Origin: Paraburkholderia sp. IMGN_8
GTDB taxonomy: Bacteria; Pseudomonadota; Gammaproteobacteria; Burkholderiales; Burkholderiaceae
Direction of reading: 5' to 3'
Length of the DNA: 64,000 nucleotides
Assembly (NCBI RefSeq): GCF_038050405.1
Contig: NZ_CP150901.1
Span: 992,001-1,056,000 of the forward strand
Of the stretch, positions 42,304-51,533 are shown piece after piece. The position numbers and the translations under genes are program-made. Below the pieces are notes generated by a model. It was not told the origin of the DNA and ran no database searches. It saw nothing but the letters and a program-made list of their open reading frames with translations. Within the stretch, counting starts at the first letter, position 1, and each line of letters starts with the position of its first letter.

Positions 42304-43944
42304 CTAAGTCCCACTTTCGCTGATAACTTGCAGACGCAACTCCTTCCGCATTACCTTACCGGTGGCGGTCATTGGCAAGGTTTCAACGAAGCGAATTTCG
42401 CGAGGATACTCGTGAGCAGCAAGCCGGGTTTTCACATGTTGCTGGATATCACGCGCCAGATTTTCATCACCGACAAACCCTGCGTTGAGGACGATAAACG
42501 CCATCACGATCTCCGTGCGCGCACTATCGGGCGCCCCAATAACCGCAGCCATATAGACAGCAGGGTGGCGCAATAAAGAGTCCTCAATTGCCCCGGGCCC
42601 TATGCGGTATCCTGCGCTCGTTATAACGTCATCGTCACGGCCGACGAAACGAAAGAAACCATCCTGATCGCAGGTCGCCAGATCTCCCGTGACGAGATAG
42701 CGGCCCCGATACTTCTCGCGGGTCGCTGCGTCAAGTCGCCAGTAGCCCAAGAACATGACAGGGTCAGGGCTCTCGACGCCGATATTCCCGATCGTCCCGG
42801 GTGGCTGCTCCTGTCCCGCATCATCAACGATCTTAACGCGATGCCCCGGCACGCACCGACCGATTGCACCAATGTGTGGCTCGTAGAGGGCAGCACAAGA
42901 TGAGAGAACGACATTGCACTCGGTCTGACCGTAGAACTCGTTGATTGTCACGCCCAGCGTGTTCCTGCCCCACTCGATCAGTTCCTCGCCTAAAGTCTCA
43001 CCTCCACTTGCAACGGATTTAAGCGACAACGACCAGCGCTCCGGCCGCTCCACAGCCCGCATCATCTTCAAAGCTGTCGGCGGAAGAAACGTATGCGATA
43101 CACCGTGACGCTCCATCAGATCGAATGCCGCCTCCCCATCAAATTTCGCAAATCGCCTCGCGAGCACCGGGACGCCGTGATGCCACGCCGGCAGCAGGAC
43201 ATCAAAGAGCCCCCCAATCCAGGCCCAATCAGCAGGGGTCCACATCAAGGTTGCGTCGGTCGGAAATCCTTGCTGTGAAAGCTCGACGCCCGGAAGATGT
43301 CCCAGCAGGACCCGATGCGCATGAAGCGCCCCTTTAGATTTTCCGGTAGTTCCAGACGTATAAATAATGACGGCGGGGTCATCGGCCGTCGTTTTGGCGG
43401 CCGTGAAATCACCGGACGAAGCTTCCAACTCGCCCCAGAACGAATAATTCCCCGCTTGAGTTCCCGCCTCTCCACCGTCGACGTTATAAATGCTTTGCAG
43501 TTCTGGCAGCGACTGTCGGATGTCCCGTAATTTCTCGATGCCTGAAAGATCGGTAATTAGCGCGACGGTGCCGCTGTCGCCCAAGCGGTGCTCAATAGCA
43601 TCGACGCCGAACAAGGCAAAGAGTGGAACCGCAATCATGCCCGCTTTGTACACAGCCAGATGCGCTATCGCCGTTTCAGCAGACTGAGGAAGGAAAATCG
43701 CGACCCTGTCACCACGGCGCGCACCATGACGCAGAAGCGAATTTGCAAAACGGTCCGACAGCGATTTCAGCTGATCGAACGAATACTTCGTCGCCTTCCC
43801 ATCATGGTCCTCATAAATGAGGGCAAGGCGCCCGCTACCGTCGGCCCACTTGTCGCAGGCGTCCACACCGATGTTGTAGTTTGCAGGGATATTCCACGCA
43901 AAGTCCGCTGTAATACTCTCGTACGTCTGTCCTTCTAGCTTCAT
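42304..43944 (-). CDS. AMP-dependent acyl-CoA synthetase
   Basis: It activates a carboxylic acid to its CoA thioester via an acyl-adenylate. The 546-residue protein starts at ATG 43944 (MKLEGQTYESITADFAWNIP) right after GGGGGCGGAG. Motifs: IIYTSGTTGKSKGALHAH (A3/P-loop), FYGQTECNVVLSSC (A5), YLVTGDLATCDQDGFFRFVG (A7) and the C-terminal lysine in TATGKVMRKELRLQ. It resembles medium-chain/acetoacetyl-like ligases of the acs/PrpE branch; the substrate is unknown. The SDR gene 32 bases upstream reads the same way, suggesting one catabolic operon. Confidence 0.9.
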   Translation of the reverse strand: MKLEGQTYESITADFAWNIPANYNIGVDACDKWADGSGRLALIYEDHDGKATKYSFDQLKSLSDRFANSLLRHGARRGDRVAIFLPQSAETAIAHLAVYKAGMIAVPLFALFGVDAIEHRLGDSGTVALITDLSGIEKLRDIRQSLPELQSIYNVDGGEAGTQAGNYSFWGELEASSGDFTAAKTTADDPAVIIYTSGTTGKSKGALHAHRVLLGHLPGVELSQQGFPTDATLMWTPADWAWIGGLFDVLLPAWHHGVPVLARRFAKFDGEAAFDLMERHGVSHTFLPPTALKMMRAVERPERWSLSLKSVASGGETLGEELIEWGRNTLGVTINEFYGQTECNVVLSSCAALYEPHIGAIGRCVPGHRVKIVDDAGQEQPPGTIGNIGVESPDPVMFLGYWRLDAATREKYRGRYLVTGDLATCDQDGFFRFVGRDDDVITSAGYRIGPGAIEDSLLRHPAVYMAAVIGAPDSARTEIVMAFIVLNAGFVGDENLARDIQQHVKTRLAAHEYPREIRFVETLPMTATGKVMRKELRLQVISESGT

Positions 43945-43976
43945 CTCCGCCCCCAACTATCAAAGTACCTCTGTGC

Positions 43977-44882
43977 TTAGTCCTGGAGCCCTTTAGGCGG
44001 TTCGTAGCGAGGGAACCCGTTATATTCGGTGATTCGCTCAGCGTTGGCGAGCGGCCAGGAATGTCGGGCGTTGGGAACCCCGCCGTCCACGCGGATCACT
44101 GTACCGTTAATGAAGGTCGAGGCCTCCGAGAGTAGGAAAACCGCAGCGCTCGCAAGCTCAGATTCGGTACCAAAACGTTGAAGCGGCACTTTATGCTTCA
44201 GTTGGCGAAGCAATGCCTGGTATTCTTCGTTATAGCTGTCCATGCCTGCGGAGGCGATCCACCCCGGCGCCACGGCGTTCACCCGAACGCCGGCATGCCC
44301 CCATTCACAGGCTGCCGTCTCGGTCAAATTCCAAACACCCGCCCGTGCGGCGCCCGAATGACCCATCCCGGGCATGCCCCCCCAAATATCCGCGAGCATA
44401 TTCACGATCGCACCACCGTGACCTGCCATCCATTGGGTAAAGCACTCGCGCGACATGAGGAATGTCCCGTGCAAGTTGTTACGCACTACAGCGTCCCAGC
44501 CATTCAGTGAGATTTTTTCCAGCTTTGCCGGGAATTGTCCACCGGCACAGTTAAACAGGCCATCGATGCGACCGAAGTCCGCGAGAGCCGCCGCAACCGT
44601 CTGTTTCACGCTGGCTTCATCGCGAATATCGCAAGAATATAAGCCGATTCGGTCCGCACTTTCCGGATAGTCCACAGTTAGCTCGTCACGAACCGCAGTC
44701 AGTTTGTCCGGATTCCGTCCGACCATGATCAGCGTCGCGCCCAGCGAGGCAAGCTCATGCGCCGTGCAGCGACCAAGGCCACTTCCGGCACCGGTTACCA
44801 TCACAACTTTTCCATCAAACAGGCCCGGTCGAAACACCGAACGGTAGCGGGCACTGACTGATTCATTTACGCGGTCCTTCAT
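43977..44882 (-). CDS. Short-chain dehydrogenase/reductase (enoyl-CoA reductase-like)
   Basis: The ATG at 44882 (MKDRVNESVSARYRSVFRPG) has GGAGAGACGAT upstream; the frame extends to 45191 only by reading through the intergenic region. The 301 residues have KVVMVTGAGSGLGRCTAHEL, FNCAGGQFPAKLEKISLNGW and NGTVIRVDGGVP. The usual active-site Tyr is replaced: the region reads WGGMPGMGHSGAARAGVWNL, as in peroxisomal-type 2,4-dienoyl- and trans-2-enoyl-CoA reductases, which use other residues. It is paired with the acyl-CoA synthetase, so it probably acts on a CoA ester made by it. Confidence 0.82.
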   Translation of the reverse strand: MKDRVNESVSARYRSVFRPGLFDGKVVMVTGAGSGLGRCTAHELASLGATLIMVGRNPDKLTAVRDELTVDYPESADRIGLYSCDIRDEASVKQTVAAALADFGRIDGLFNCAGGQFPAKLEKISLNGWDAVVRNNLHGTFLMSRECFTQWMAGHGGAIVNMLADIWGGMPGMGHSGAARAGVWNLTETAACEWGHAGVRVNAVAPGWIASAGMDSYNEEYQALLRQLKHKVPLQRFGTESELASAAVFLLSEASTFINGTVIRVDGGVPNARHSWPLANAERITEYNGFPRYEPPKGLQD

Positions 44883-45051
44883 ATCGTCTCTCCGAATTGG
44901 CGATGCGGGCGCCCGGCCTTTGGTGCCGATTGTTCCGTAAAAAGGCCTGTTCGCCAGGGATAGTGGCTCGGCAGGCGTTTTAACCCGCATCAGATACATA
45001 TCGTGAATCATGCTTCCATCTGAGCGGATATCCGCCGCTGACTGTGTCGGG

Positions 45052-47295
45052 TCAGGCCAGGTTGAACGGCAACTGGCGCTGCGGCTTGCCGGTGAGGCTC
45101 GCAATGGCGTTGGCAAACGCGGGCGCCAGCGGCGGCAGGCCGGGTTCGCCCATGCCGGTGGGTGCATCGGCGCTCGGCACGATGTGGACATCGAACGCCG
45201 GTATGTCGGTGATGCGGGCCACGGTGAAGTCGCCGAAGTTGCTCTGCTCCACCTCGCCGTCTTTCAGTGTGATTGCCGAACCCGGCAGGCACATCGACAA
45301 GCCCATGACCGCTGCTCCCTGCACCTGGTCCACACTGCGGGGGTTCACGGCCAGGTTGCAATGCACCCCGGCGGTGACACTATGCAGCACGGGACGCGAC
45401 TCCCGCATCGAGGCCACCACCACGTAGGCGACCACCGAGTCGAAGGACTCATGCACAGCCACGCCCCAGGCACGGCCGGTCGGCAACTGCTTCCTGCCGT
45501 AGCCGCTCCTGTCCACCGCCAGTTGCAGCGCAGCGCGGTGGCGCGGATGCTTGTCGCCGAACAGGCGCATGCGGTAAGCCACCGGATCCTGCTTCGTGGC
45601 GCGTGCGATATCGTCAAGCAAAGTCTCCATCACGAAGGCAGTGTGGGTGGAACCCACGCTGCGCCACCACAGCACTGGAACGTTGGGCGTGGGGTGGTGC
45701 ACGGTCAGGCGCATCGGCAGCGGGTAAGGACCACGCATGCCCTCCGTGGCGGTGGCGTCGATGCCGTTCTTCACCTGGAATTGCTCGAATACCGTGCCCG
45801 AGGTGATGGACTGCCCGACGATGACGTGCTCCCAGGCCAGCACGTTGCCGCGCTCGTCGAAGCCGATGCGTGCGCGGTGCAGATGCAGGGGGCGATAGTA
45901 GCCGCCCTTGATGTCGTCCTCGCGGCTCGAGAGCGTGCGCACCGGCGCGTTCAGGCCGACGGAACGGACGGCCTTGGCCACCTCACAGGCTTCGACCACA
46001 TAATCGCTCGTGCCCGCGAAGCGCCGGCCGAATCCGCCGCCCGCCATCTGCACGTGCACCTTCACCTGCTCGGGCTTGAGACCCAGCACACGCGCGGCCG
46101 CGACACCGTCCAGACCGGCGCACTGGGTGCCCACCCATAGCTCGGCGCGCCCGTCAGAGAGCTGGACAGTGCAGTTCAGCGGCTCCATCGGCGCATGGGC
46201 CAGGTACGGGAACACGAACTCGGCTTCCAACTGATGCGGGGCAGCGGGCAGCGGCGTCATATCGGCGTCGAACTGGCGCGGACCAGGGCGAATGGCCAGC
46301 TCGCGGTACTGGACCAGCAACTGTTCGCTGTCCACTTTCTCCACGGAAGCCGTGTCCCACTGCAGTTGCAGAACGGCGCGTCCCTGCCTGGCCGGCCAGT
46401 AGCCGTCGGCCACCACGGCCACGCCTTCGCCACCGCGGTCCAGCGGCACACGCAGCACGGCCTTTACTCCCTTGATGGCGCGTGCGGCGCTGTCGTCCAC
46501 CGTGGTCAGTCGCGCGCCGAACACCGGCGGATGTGCCACCACGGCGGTGAGCTGACCGGGCAGGTGCGTATCGATGCCGAAGTCCTGACGTCCACTGCTC
46601 TTGGCCTGCGCATCGAGGCGCGTGGTGGGGCGGCCAATGATGCGGAAGTCCTTGGGGTTCTTCAGCGTGACCTTCTCGGGCACGGGTAGCGCCATGGCGG
46701 CTTCTGCCAGTTCGCCGTAGCTCAGCCTACGGCCACCGGCGCCCAGCACGGTCCCGGCCCGCGTGCGCAGCGTGGCCACGTCCACTTTCCAGCGTGCTGC
46801 CGCCGCGGACAGCAACATCGCCCGGACGCGCGCGCCGAGCTCGCGGTATTGGGTGAAGCTGTTCTTGACCGACTGGGAACCGCCGGTGAGGTGAATCCCG
46901 AAAAGCGGGTCGACGTAGGCAGCATCGTTCGAGCCCTGCCGGCTGCGCACCAGATTCCAGTCCGCGTCGAGTTCTTCGGCAAGAATCATCGGCAACGCAG
47001 TCTGCACGCCTTGCCCGAACTCCAGTCGGTTGATGGTCACCGTGACGTCGCCACCAGGAGCGATTTGCACGAAGGCCGACGGCTGTTGCGTCGGCTTCAG
47101 GGCGCTGGCTGCCTGGCCGCTGCCGTTGGTTTGGCCTATGGCCAGGTAGGGAAACACGCCAAGCGCCAGTCCGCCGACACCCGCCAGCTTCAGGAAGCTG
47201 CGGCGCGGCAGCGTGGCGGCTTCCCCGGCCCTGTCCCTGGTCAGCAGGTGCTGCAGGGCGCGTGGCATTTCGCTGTAGTCGAATTCAGGCAACAT
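45052..47295 (-). CDS. iorB: Molybdenum hydroxylase large subunit (IorB/aldehyde oxidase type), Tat-exported
   Basis: It binds the molybdopterin-cytosine-dinucleotide cofactor and hydroxylates N-heterocycles or oxidises aldehydes. The 747-residue protein starts at 47295 (MLPEFDYSEM) after GAAGGAG. A twin-arginine signal RRSFLKLAGVGGLALGVFPY indicates export of the folded complex. Cofactor-binding motifs include QMAGGGFGRRF and WWRSVGSTHTAF, and the catalytic Glu is in GMGEPGLPPLAPAF near the C terminus. The small iron-sulfur subunit lies immediately upstream. No FAD subunit is present, as in isoquinoline 1-oxidoreductase. The true substrate is unknown. Confidence 0.92.
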   Translation of the reverse strand: MLPEFDYSEMPRALQHLLTRDRAGEAATLPRRSFLKLAGVGGLALGVFPYLAIGQTNGSGQAASALKPTQQPSAFVQIAPGGDVTVTINRLEFGQGVQTALPMILAEELDADWNLVRSRQGSNDAAYVDPLFGIHLTGGSQSVKNSFTQYRELGARVRAMLLSAAAARWKVDVATLRTRAGTVLGAGGRRLSYGELAEAAMALPVPEKVTLKNPKDFRIIGRPTTRLDAQAKSSGRQDFGIDTHLPGQLTAVVAHPPVFGARLTTVDDSAARAIKGVKAVLRVPLDRGGEGVAVVADGYWPARQGRAVLQLQWDTASVEKVDSEQLLVQYRELAIRPGPRQFDADMTPLPAAPHQLEAEFVFPYLAHAPMEPLNCTVQLSDGRAELWVGTQCAGLDGVAAARVLGLKPEQVKVHVQMAGGGFGRRFAGTSDYVVEACEVAKAVRSVGLNAPVRTLSSREDDIKGGYYRPLHLHRARIGFDERGNVLAWEHVIVGQSITSGTVFEQFQVKNGIDATATEGMRGPYPLPMRLTVHHPTPNVPVLWWRSVGSTHTAFVMETLLDDIARATKQDPVAYRMRLFGDKHPRHRAALQLAVDRSGYGRKQLPTGRAWGVAVHESFDSVVAYVVVASMRESRPVLHSVTAGVHCNLAVNPRSVDQVQGAAVMGLSMCLPGSAITLKDGEVEQSNFGDFTVARITDIPAFDVHIVPSADAPTGMGEPGLPPLAPAFANAIASLTGKPQRQLPFNLA

Positions 47296-47305
47296 GGTGG
47301 CTCCT

Positions 47306-47779
47306 TCAGACCAGGGCCCTGGCGGCGTCGGCCACCGCGGCGCGGATGCGGGCATAGGTGCCGCAGCGACAGATGTTGCCGGCCATGGCCGCGTCGATCT
47401 CGACGGCGGTCGGCTGCTTGCCGCGAGGCAACGACTTCAGGAACGCCGCGGCGCTCATGATCTGGCCGCTTTGGCAGTAGCCACACTGGGCTACGTCGTG
47501 CTTGACCCAGGCTGCGTGCACGATGGCGCCGACTTTGTCGCTGCCGTCGGTGGTGGCTTCGATGGTGGTGATCTGCTTGCCCTGGGCCACCGAGATCGGC
47601 GTAATGCAGGAGCGGATGGCCTGCCCGTCCAGATGCACGGTGCAGGCGCCGCACAGCGCGGCGCCGCAGCCGAACTTCGTGCCCGTCATGCCCAGCGTGT
47701 CGCGCAAAGCCCAGAGAATGGGGGTGTCCGGGGCGACGTCGACCGTGTGCTCACGGCCGTTGACGTTGAGCGTGCTCAT
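47306..47779 (-). CDS. iorA: Molybdenum hydroxylase [2Fe-2S] small subunit (IorA type)
   Basis: The 157-residue electron-transfer subunit has an N-terminal plant-type ferredoxin cluster (GCGAALCGACTVHLDGQAIR, with a fourth Cys in RSCITP) and a C-terminal helical cluster (CGYCQSGQIMSAAAFL, GNICRCGTYARIRAAV). No Tat signal of its own is seen, so it is presumably carried out with the large subunit. The stop lies 10 bases before the iorB start. The SDR gene lies 56 bases upstream on the same strand. Confidence 0.94.
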   Translation of the reverse strand: MSTLNVNGREHTVDVAPDTPILWALRDTLGMTGTKFGCGAALCGACTVHLDGQAIRSCITPISVAQGKQITTIEATTDGSDKVGAIVHAAWVKHDVAQCGYCQSGQIMSAAAFLKSLPRGKQPTAVEIDAAMAGNICRCGTYARIRAAVADAARALV

Positions 47780-47835
47780 GATGGGTCAGTCCTTCGCAGT
47801 TAGGTGTGTCGTGACAAGGGCAACTCGCCTCGCGA

Positions 47836-48675
47836 TCAGAAGCCGCCGTCCGTCGACTTCGAAAGCGCCTCGAAGGCGTGCACTGCCTTCAATCGAGCCT
47901 CCACGGCCGGCCCGACCGCCGCCAGCGCATCGCTACCCGCCACGAACACTCTGGGCGGAGTATCCATGCCCACAAGCTTTACCAGGACCTGGCCGAGCTT
48001 GTCCGGATCGCCCGGTTGCTGGCCGGCGTAGGGGGACCACATCTCCTCGGCGCTGACCTCGGCGGCTGCGTAATCGTCGATACGCTTGTCCGGCCATTTG
48101 GCGTTGGCTGCGTCCAGCAGGTCCGTGCGAAAGAATCCCGGCTCGACCACCGTGATCTTGATGCCAAACTTTCCGACCTCTTCAGCCACAGCAAGCGAAA
48201 GGCCCTCCACGGCGAACTTGCTCGCGCTGTAGGCGCCGCAGTGCATCAGGCCGACAGCGCCTGCCACGGAACTGACGTTGATGATGTTCCCGGAGCGCTG
48301 CTTGCGCATGACCGGCAGCGCTGCCCGCATCACGTTGCTCACGCCCCAGAAGTTTGTCGCGAACAGGTGTTGAATGTCTTGCGTTCCCAGTTCCTCGTAG
48401 TTGCCTAAGAGGCTGTATCCAGCACTGTTCACCACTACATCGATACGACCGAACTTCTTTTGCGCCTCTTCGACCACGGTCGTTGCCTGCGCCTCATCGG
48501 AGACGTCGAGCCGGAGAATCTCCAGGTTCTCGCCGGCCAGGTCGCGCAGGGCATTGCCCACTTTGTCCAGGTTCCTGCCTGTGGCAACGACCCGATCACC
48601 CGCCTTCAATGCGGCCCTCGCTGTACCAGCGCCGATACCGCTGCCAGCACCCGTGATAAACCACACTTTGCTCAT
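47836..48675 (-). CDS. Short-chain dehydrogenase/reductase
   Basis: A classical SDR of 279 residues from ATG 48675 (MSKVWFITGAGSGIGAGTAR), preceded by GGGAG. NNAG-like VVNSAGYSLLGNYEELG, Ser in NVSSVAGAVG and the YxxxK active site in HCGAYSASKFAVEGLSLAVA are all present. The extended C terminus (MWSPYAGQQPGDPDKLGQVL, VLVKLVGMDTPPRVFVAGSD) is typical of the Rv0765c/oxidoreductase subgroup. It is divergent from a LysR gene with a palindrome between them, so it is probably the first gene of a LysR-controlled SDR-iorA-iorB operon. Confidence 0.9.
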   Translation of the reverse strand: MSKVWFITGAGSGIGAGTARAALKAGDRVVATGRNLDKVGNALRDLAGENLEILRLDVSDEAQATTVVEEAQKKFGRIDVVVNSAGYSLLGNYEELGTQDIQHLFATNFWGVSNVMRAALPVMRKQRSGNIINVSSVAGAVGLMHCGAYSASKFAVEGLSLAVAEEVGKFGIKITVVEPGFFRTDLLDAANAKWPDKRIDDYAAAEVSAEEMWSPYAGQQPGDPDKLGQVLVKLVGMDTPPRVFVAGSDALAAVGPAVEARLKAVHAFEALSKSTDGGF

Positions 48676-48755
48676 GCTTAAACTCCCAGTCCTAGTCAAT
48701 GCCCTTCACTCTAGGCAGATTGACTGAGAAGAAAAACACCCTGGTGCTGAACACG

Positions 48756-48776
48756 CTTTGAAGATATTCTTCAAAG
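48756..48776. promoter_or_regulatory. Perfect 9-bp palindrome between SDR and LysR genes
   Basis: CTTTGAAGA and TCTTCAAAG flank TAT. It ends one base before the LysR ATG at 48778 and lies 81 bases from the SDR start. It fits a LysR-type binding site (T-N11-A with dyad symmetry). Its position leaves no room for a normal ribosome site, so the lysR message may be leaderless or start downstream. Confidence 0.6.
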
Positions 48777-48777
48777 T

Positions 48778-49719
48778 ATGAGACTCAACCAGCTTGATGG
48801 ACTGCTCGCATTCTGGAAGGTCGCAGAGCACCGCGGGTTCTCTGCCGCCGCGGCAGCGCTCGAGGTCTCGCCTTCTGCGCTCAGCCAGGCGATCCGCCAT
48901 CTGGAGGCACGGCTCGGCGTCAGGCTTCTCAACCGGAACACGCGCAGCGTCAGCCTCACTGAAGCCGGGCAGGCATACCTGTCCCGGATTGGGCCGGCGT
49001 TGAGCGACGTGCTGGAAGCCGGAGAGCAACTTCATGAGCTTCAGGGCCGGCCATCGGGCGTCCTGCGCATCAACGCAGCGCGAATCTCGATCGCCATGGT
49101 CCTCCAGCCGCTGCTGGCCGGGTTCCTGAAGGCCTATCCGGACGTCCACGTGGAACTGACGAATGACGAGGGCTACGTGGACATCGTCGAAAGAGGGTTC
49201 GACGTCGGCATTCGAATGGGAGAGAGTGTCCAGAAGGACATGATCGCTGTGCCTCTCGGTGGCCCGGTTGCCGTATCCATCGTTGGATCTCCCGGCTACT
49301 TCAAGCAGCATCCCGTGCCACGGCACCCCTCCGATCTGATACATCACAACTGCGTGCGATTCAGGTTTTCAGGCAGCGGGGCCATTCACAAGTGGGAGCT
49401 CGAGGTCGACGGCCGTATCGTCGAGTACGAGATCAGCGGCAATCTCACGATCAGCGACTCATTGTTCTCGGTTGAGGCTGCGCTGGATGGGATTGCACTG
49501 GCGTACACGTTCGAGCAGCTCGCGCTTCCTCACATCCGGGCCAGGAAGTTGAAACGCGTCTTGAGCAGCTTTTCACCGACTTTTCCAGGGTTCTACCTGT
49601 ACTACCCCAGCAGACGGCAGCAGCCTGCCAAGCTGAAGGCTCTGGTGAATTACGTACTGGCGTATTCCAGCTCCGGGACGATTGGAATGTCAGCCACCGT
49701 GCTCGCGACAGACGTGTAG
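48778..49719 (+). CDS. LysR-family transcriptional regulator
   Basis: The 313-residue protein has an N-terminal winged HTH (MRLNQLDGLLAFWKVAEHRG, SPSALSQAIRHLEARLGVRL, LLNRNTRSVSLTEAGQAYL) and a periplasmic-binding-like effector domain (GVLRINAARISIAMVLQPLL, RGFDVGIRMGESVQKDMIAV, VEAALDGIALAYTFEQLALP). The subgroup resembles LysR proteins that control adjacent SDR genes. It is divergent from the SDR-iorAB operon. The start is fixed by homology, though no Shine-Dalgarno sequence is visible. Confidence 0.92.
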   Translation: MRLNQLDGLLAFWKVAEHRGFSAAAAALEVSPSALSQAIRHLEARLGVRLLNRNTRSVSLTEAGQAYLSRIGPALSDVLEAGEQLHELQGRPSGVLRINAARISIAMVLQPLLAGFLKAYPDVHVELTNDEGYVDIVERGFDVGIRMGESVQKDMIAVPLGGPVAVSIVGSPGYFKQHPVPRHPSDLIHHNCVRFRFSGSGAIHKWELEVDGRIVEYEISGNLTISDSLFSVEAALDGIALAYTFEQLALPHIRARKLKRVLSSFSPTFPGFYLYYPSRRQQPAKLKALVNYVLAYSSSGTIGMSATVLATDV

Positions 49720-49967
49720 TAGTACGCCGATTTTTTCGGCGACCGAAAGTCTGCGTCGGGCCGATAAATTCTGCACAAAGGTCAGCATCGCGCGACCATT
49801 AGACAGTGGAAACAACGAAACAACCGCCGACTGTACCGACGGCCATTCGAATCAGGATGCAAAATTCGAATGGCCGGTTTGCCCCAATCAACGGTCAACC
49901 GTTACACGAAAAACAGCATTTCACCCTGCGAGACGCCGAGATATTTGGCTGGCGCTATGTCGCCGAT

Positions 49968-50705
49968 TCACGGCCCCCTGTTCACTTGAACGGGAGTTCC
50001 GATGCGTACGCCAAGCTGCGTCGCGGCGCTGCCGCGATTCACGGCGATCTCGACAAGCCCGATCGAGTTTTCGTACCAGAAGGCTTGACCGGCCATTGCG
50101 TCGGAAAAGACCCGGGCATATTCGACGTCGGCATCTGCAATGCTCAGCCGTGCAGTCCTCGGCACCGCTCCAGCCCGCAGCCCCGTTAGTGCATTGCCGT
50201 AGTGATCTATGTATATGATCTCGGCGAGATCGCCCGCATCCAACTGTACACGCAAGCCTGTCGTCTCAACGAGCTTGTCGTGAGGCGACGCGCCGCGGCT
50301 GACCCATGCTGCCATCGGGGCGAACAGGTCGCGACCATGAAATGAGGCGGAGAGCGCGGCGGGACGCCAGATAATCCGCCAGGTCCGGGTACGCGCCGCG
50401 CGCGCCGCCACGACCGAGAGCAGCCCGTTGTCCGGCCCGACGAACCGCTGCCCGTCGGCTTGCAGCACGACGGCATCCCGCTCGCTACCCACGCCGGGAT
50501 CTACCACGGCCAGAAAGACACTATCTGGCGGATACCACTGCGCAAGTGCCGCGAGCAGATGCGCGCCTGCCTGCGAGTTATAGTTTGGGGCAGTATGCAG
50601 CACGTCGATGATGGGGGTGCCGGCTGCCGCGTGTCGCAGCAAGGCGACACGTACCTGTCCAACATAGATGTCGTCGGCCCCGAAATCGGTAAAGAGTGCG
50701 AGCAT
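49968..50705 (-). CDS. S-adenosyl-L-methionine hydroxide adenosyltransferase (DUF62)
   Basis: This family hydrolyses SAM to adenosine and methionine and is related to fluorinase/chlorinase. The 245-residue protein has the N-terminal LFTDFGADDIYVGQVRVALL, DPGVGSERDAVVLQADGQRF, VGPDNGLLSV and FHGRDLFAPMAAWVSRGASP motifs, and a C-terminal barrel with YIDHYGNALTGL. The Asp-His-Arg set typical of the hydroxide enzymes (rather than halogenases) appears present. It is a single gene; its role in the cell is unclear. Confidence 0.88.
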   Translation of the reverse strand: MLALFTDFGADDIYVGQVRVALLRHAAAGTPIIDVLHTAPNYNSQAGAHLLAALAQWYPPDSVFLAVVDPGVGSERDAVVLQADGQRFVGPDNGLLSVVAARAARTRTWRIIWRPAALSASFHGRDLFAPMAAWVSRGASPHDKLVETTGLRVQLDAGDLAEIIYIDHYGNALTGLRAGAVPRTARLSIADADVEYARVFSDAMAGQAFWYENSIGLVEIAVNRGSAATQLGVRIGTPVQVNRGP

Positions 50706-51143
50706 CGCATAGCCTCCCTTGCAGTCCTGTACCGCCTTTCAGGTCAGCGTTCCTCGCATCGCGGTGATGAGTAACCGCGATGCGCATGTCTCCTGCTCCG
50801 TTCTGGCCGGGGCAAGGCCTGGCGACGCATCGCCGTGCGCGGGACAGGTCCCGATTGTAAAACCTCGCTTCGCGACGGCGAAGTGGTGGCGGACCGCCGT
50901 CCGATACCGAAGTCTGACGATTGGGAACGACATGCGCCTGAGAGCGGACGCAAGCCGTCGGCCGGATTTCTGCCGATGGCACGGCTGTCGGCAGGGTAGC
51001 CGCTACAGGTGCCGGCGGCAGCAACGGCACGGAGTAATCGGGCAAGGCCTGGACCTCGGCCAGCCGGCCTGGTAGCATCAGTGCGAGATGCCGCGACGTA
51101 CTGCGGCCCCTGCGATTCGCTGCATGTCTCTAGAGATAGCCGT
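50706..51143. other. Intergenic region, no gene seen
   Basis: Open frames here overlap each other on both strands and have arginine-rich shadow compositions without starts or ribosome sites that I would trust. No hairpin with a T tract was found. Confidence 0.5.
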
Positions 51144-51350
51144 ATGGAAAAGAAACGATCGCGGGCCGGGCGCGAAATCTCGTGCCCAACGATCGGCGCG
51201 TTACTGCGTTACCGGACGCGCATCGTGCGCGTCATTGCGGAAGCCCGCGGGCAACGCGCGATGATCGAATCGCTCGATACCACAGGCAGGACCTTCGTGA
51301 GCACGGTGAAGTGGGTCAGCCTGCGTGAGCTGGGTAATCAGCTTTTCTGA
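51144..51350 (+). CDS. Small basic hypothetical protein, 68 aa
   Basis: The ATG at 51144 starts MEKKRSRAGREISCPTIGAL, followed by RYRTRIVRVIAEARGQRAMI and KWVSLRELGNQLF. It looks like a compact SH3-like/OB-like basic protein with alternating strands. The SET gene begins 180 bases downstream, same strand. No strong ribosome site is seen. The family is not identified, though similar small proteins are, from memory, common in Burkholderia. Confidence 0.5.
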   Translation: MEKKRSRAGREISCPTIGALLRYRTRIVRVIAEARGQRAMIESLDTTGRTFVSTVKWVSLRELGNQLF

Positions 51351-51533
51351 AGCTGGATCTCTTCGCGGGCGATCGTCGGTCATTCCGGGATGCCTGCGGA
51401 TCAGATACCTCGGCTCTCGAGCTTCGATATGGCCGCCGGTGCCCGAACGTGGCGAGCGCGTGCTCATCCCATCACACTGGATGCGGAAATTTGCTGCTCG
51501 TATACTGGCGCTGACATCGGGAAAGGAAAGAGT

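Noticed and set aside
49730..49750. A terminator after lysR (CGCCG, T-rich loop, CGGCG)
   Set aside because: The stem is only five bases and the T run lies in the loop rather than after the stem.
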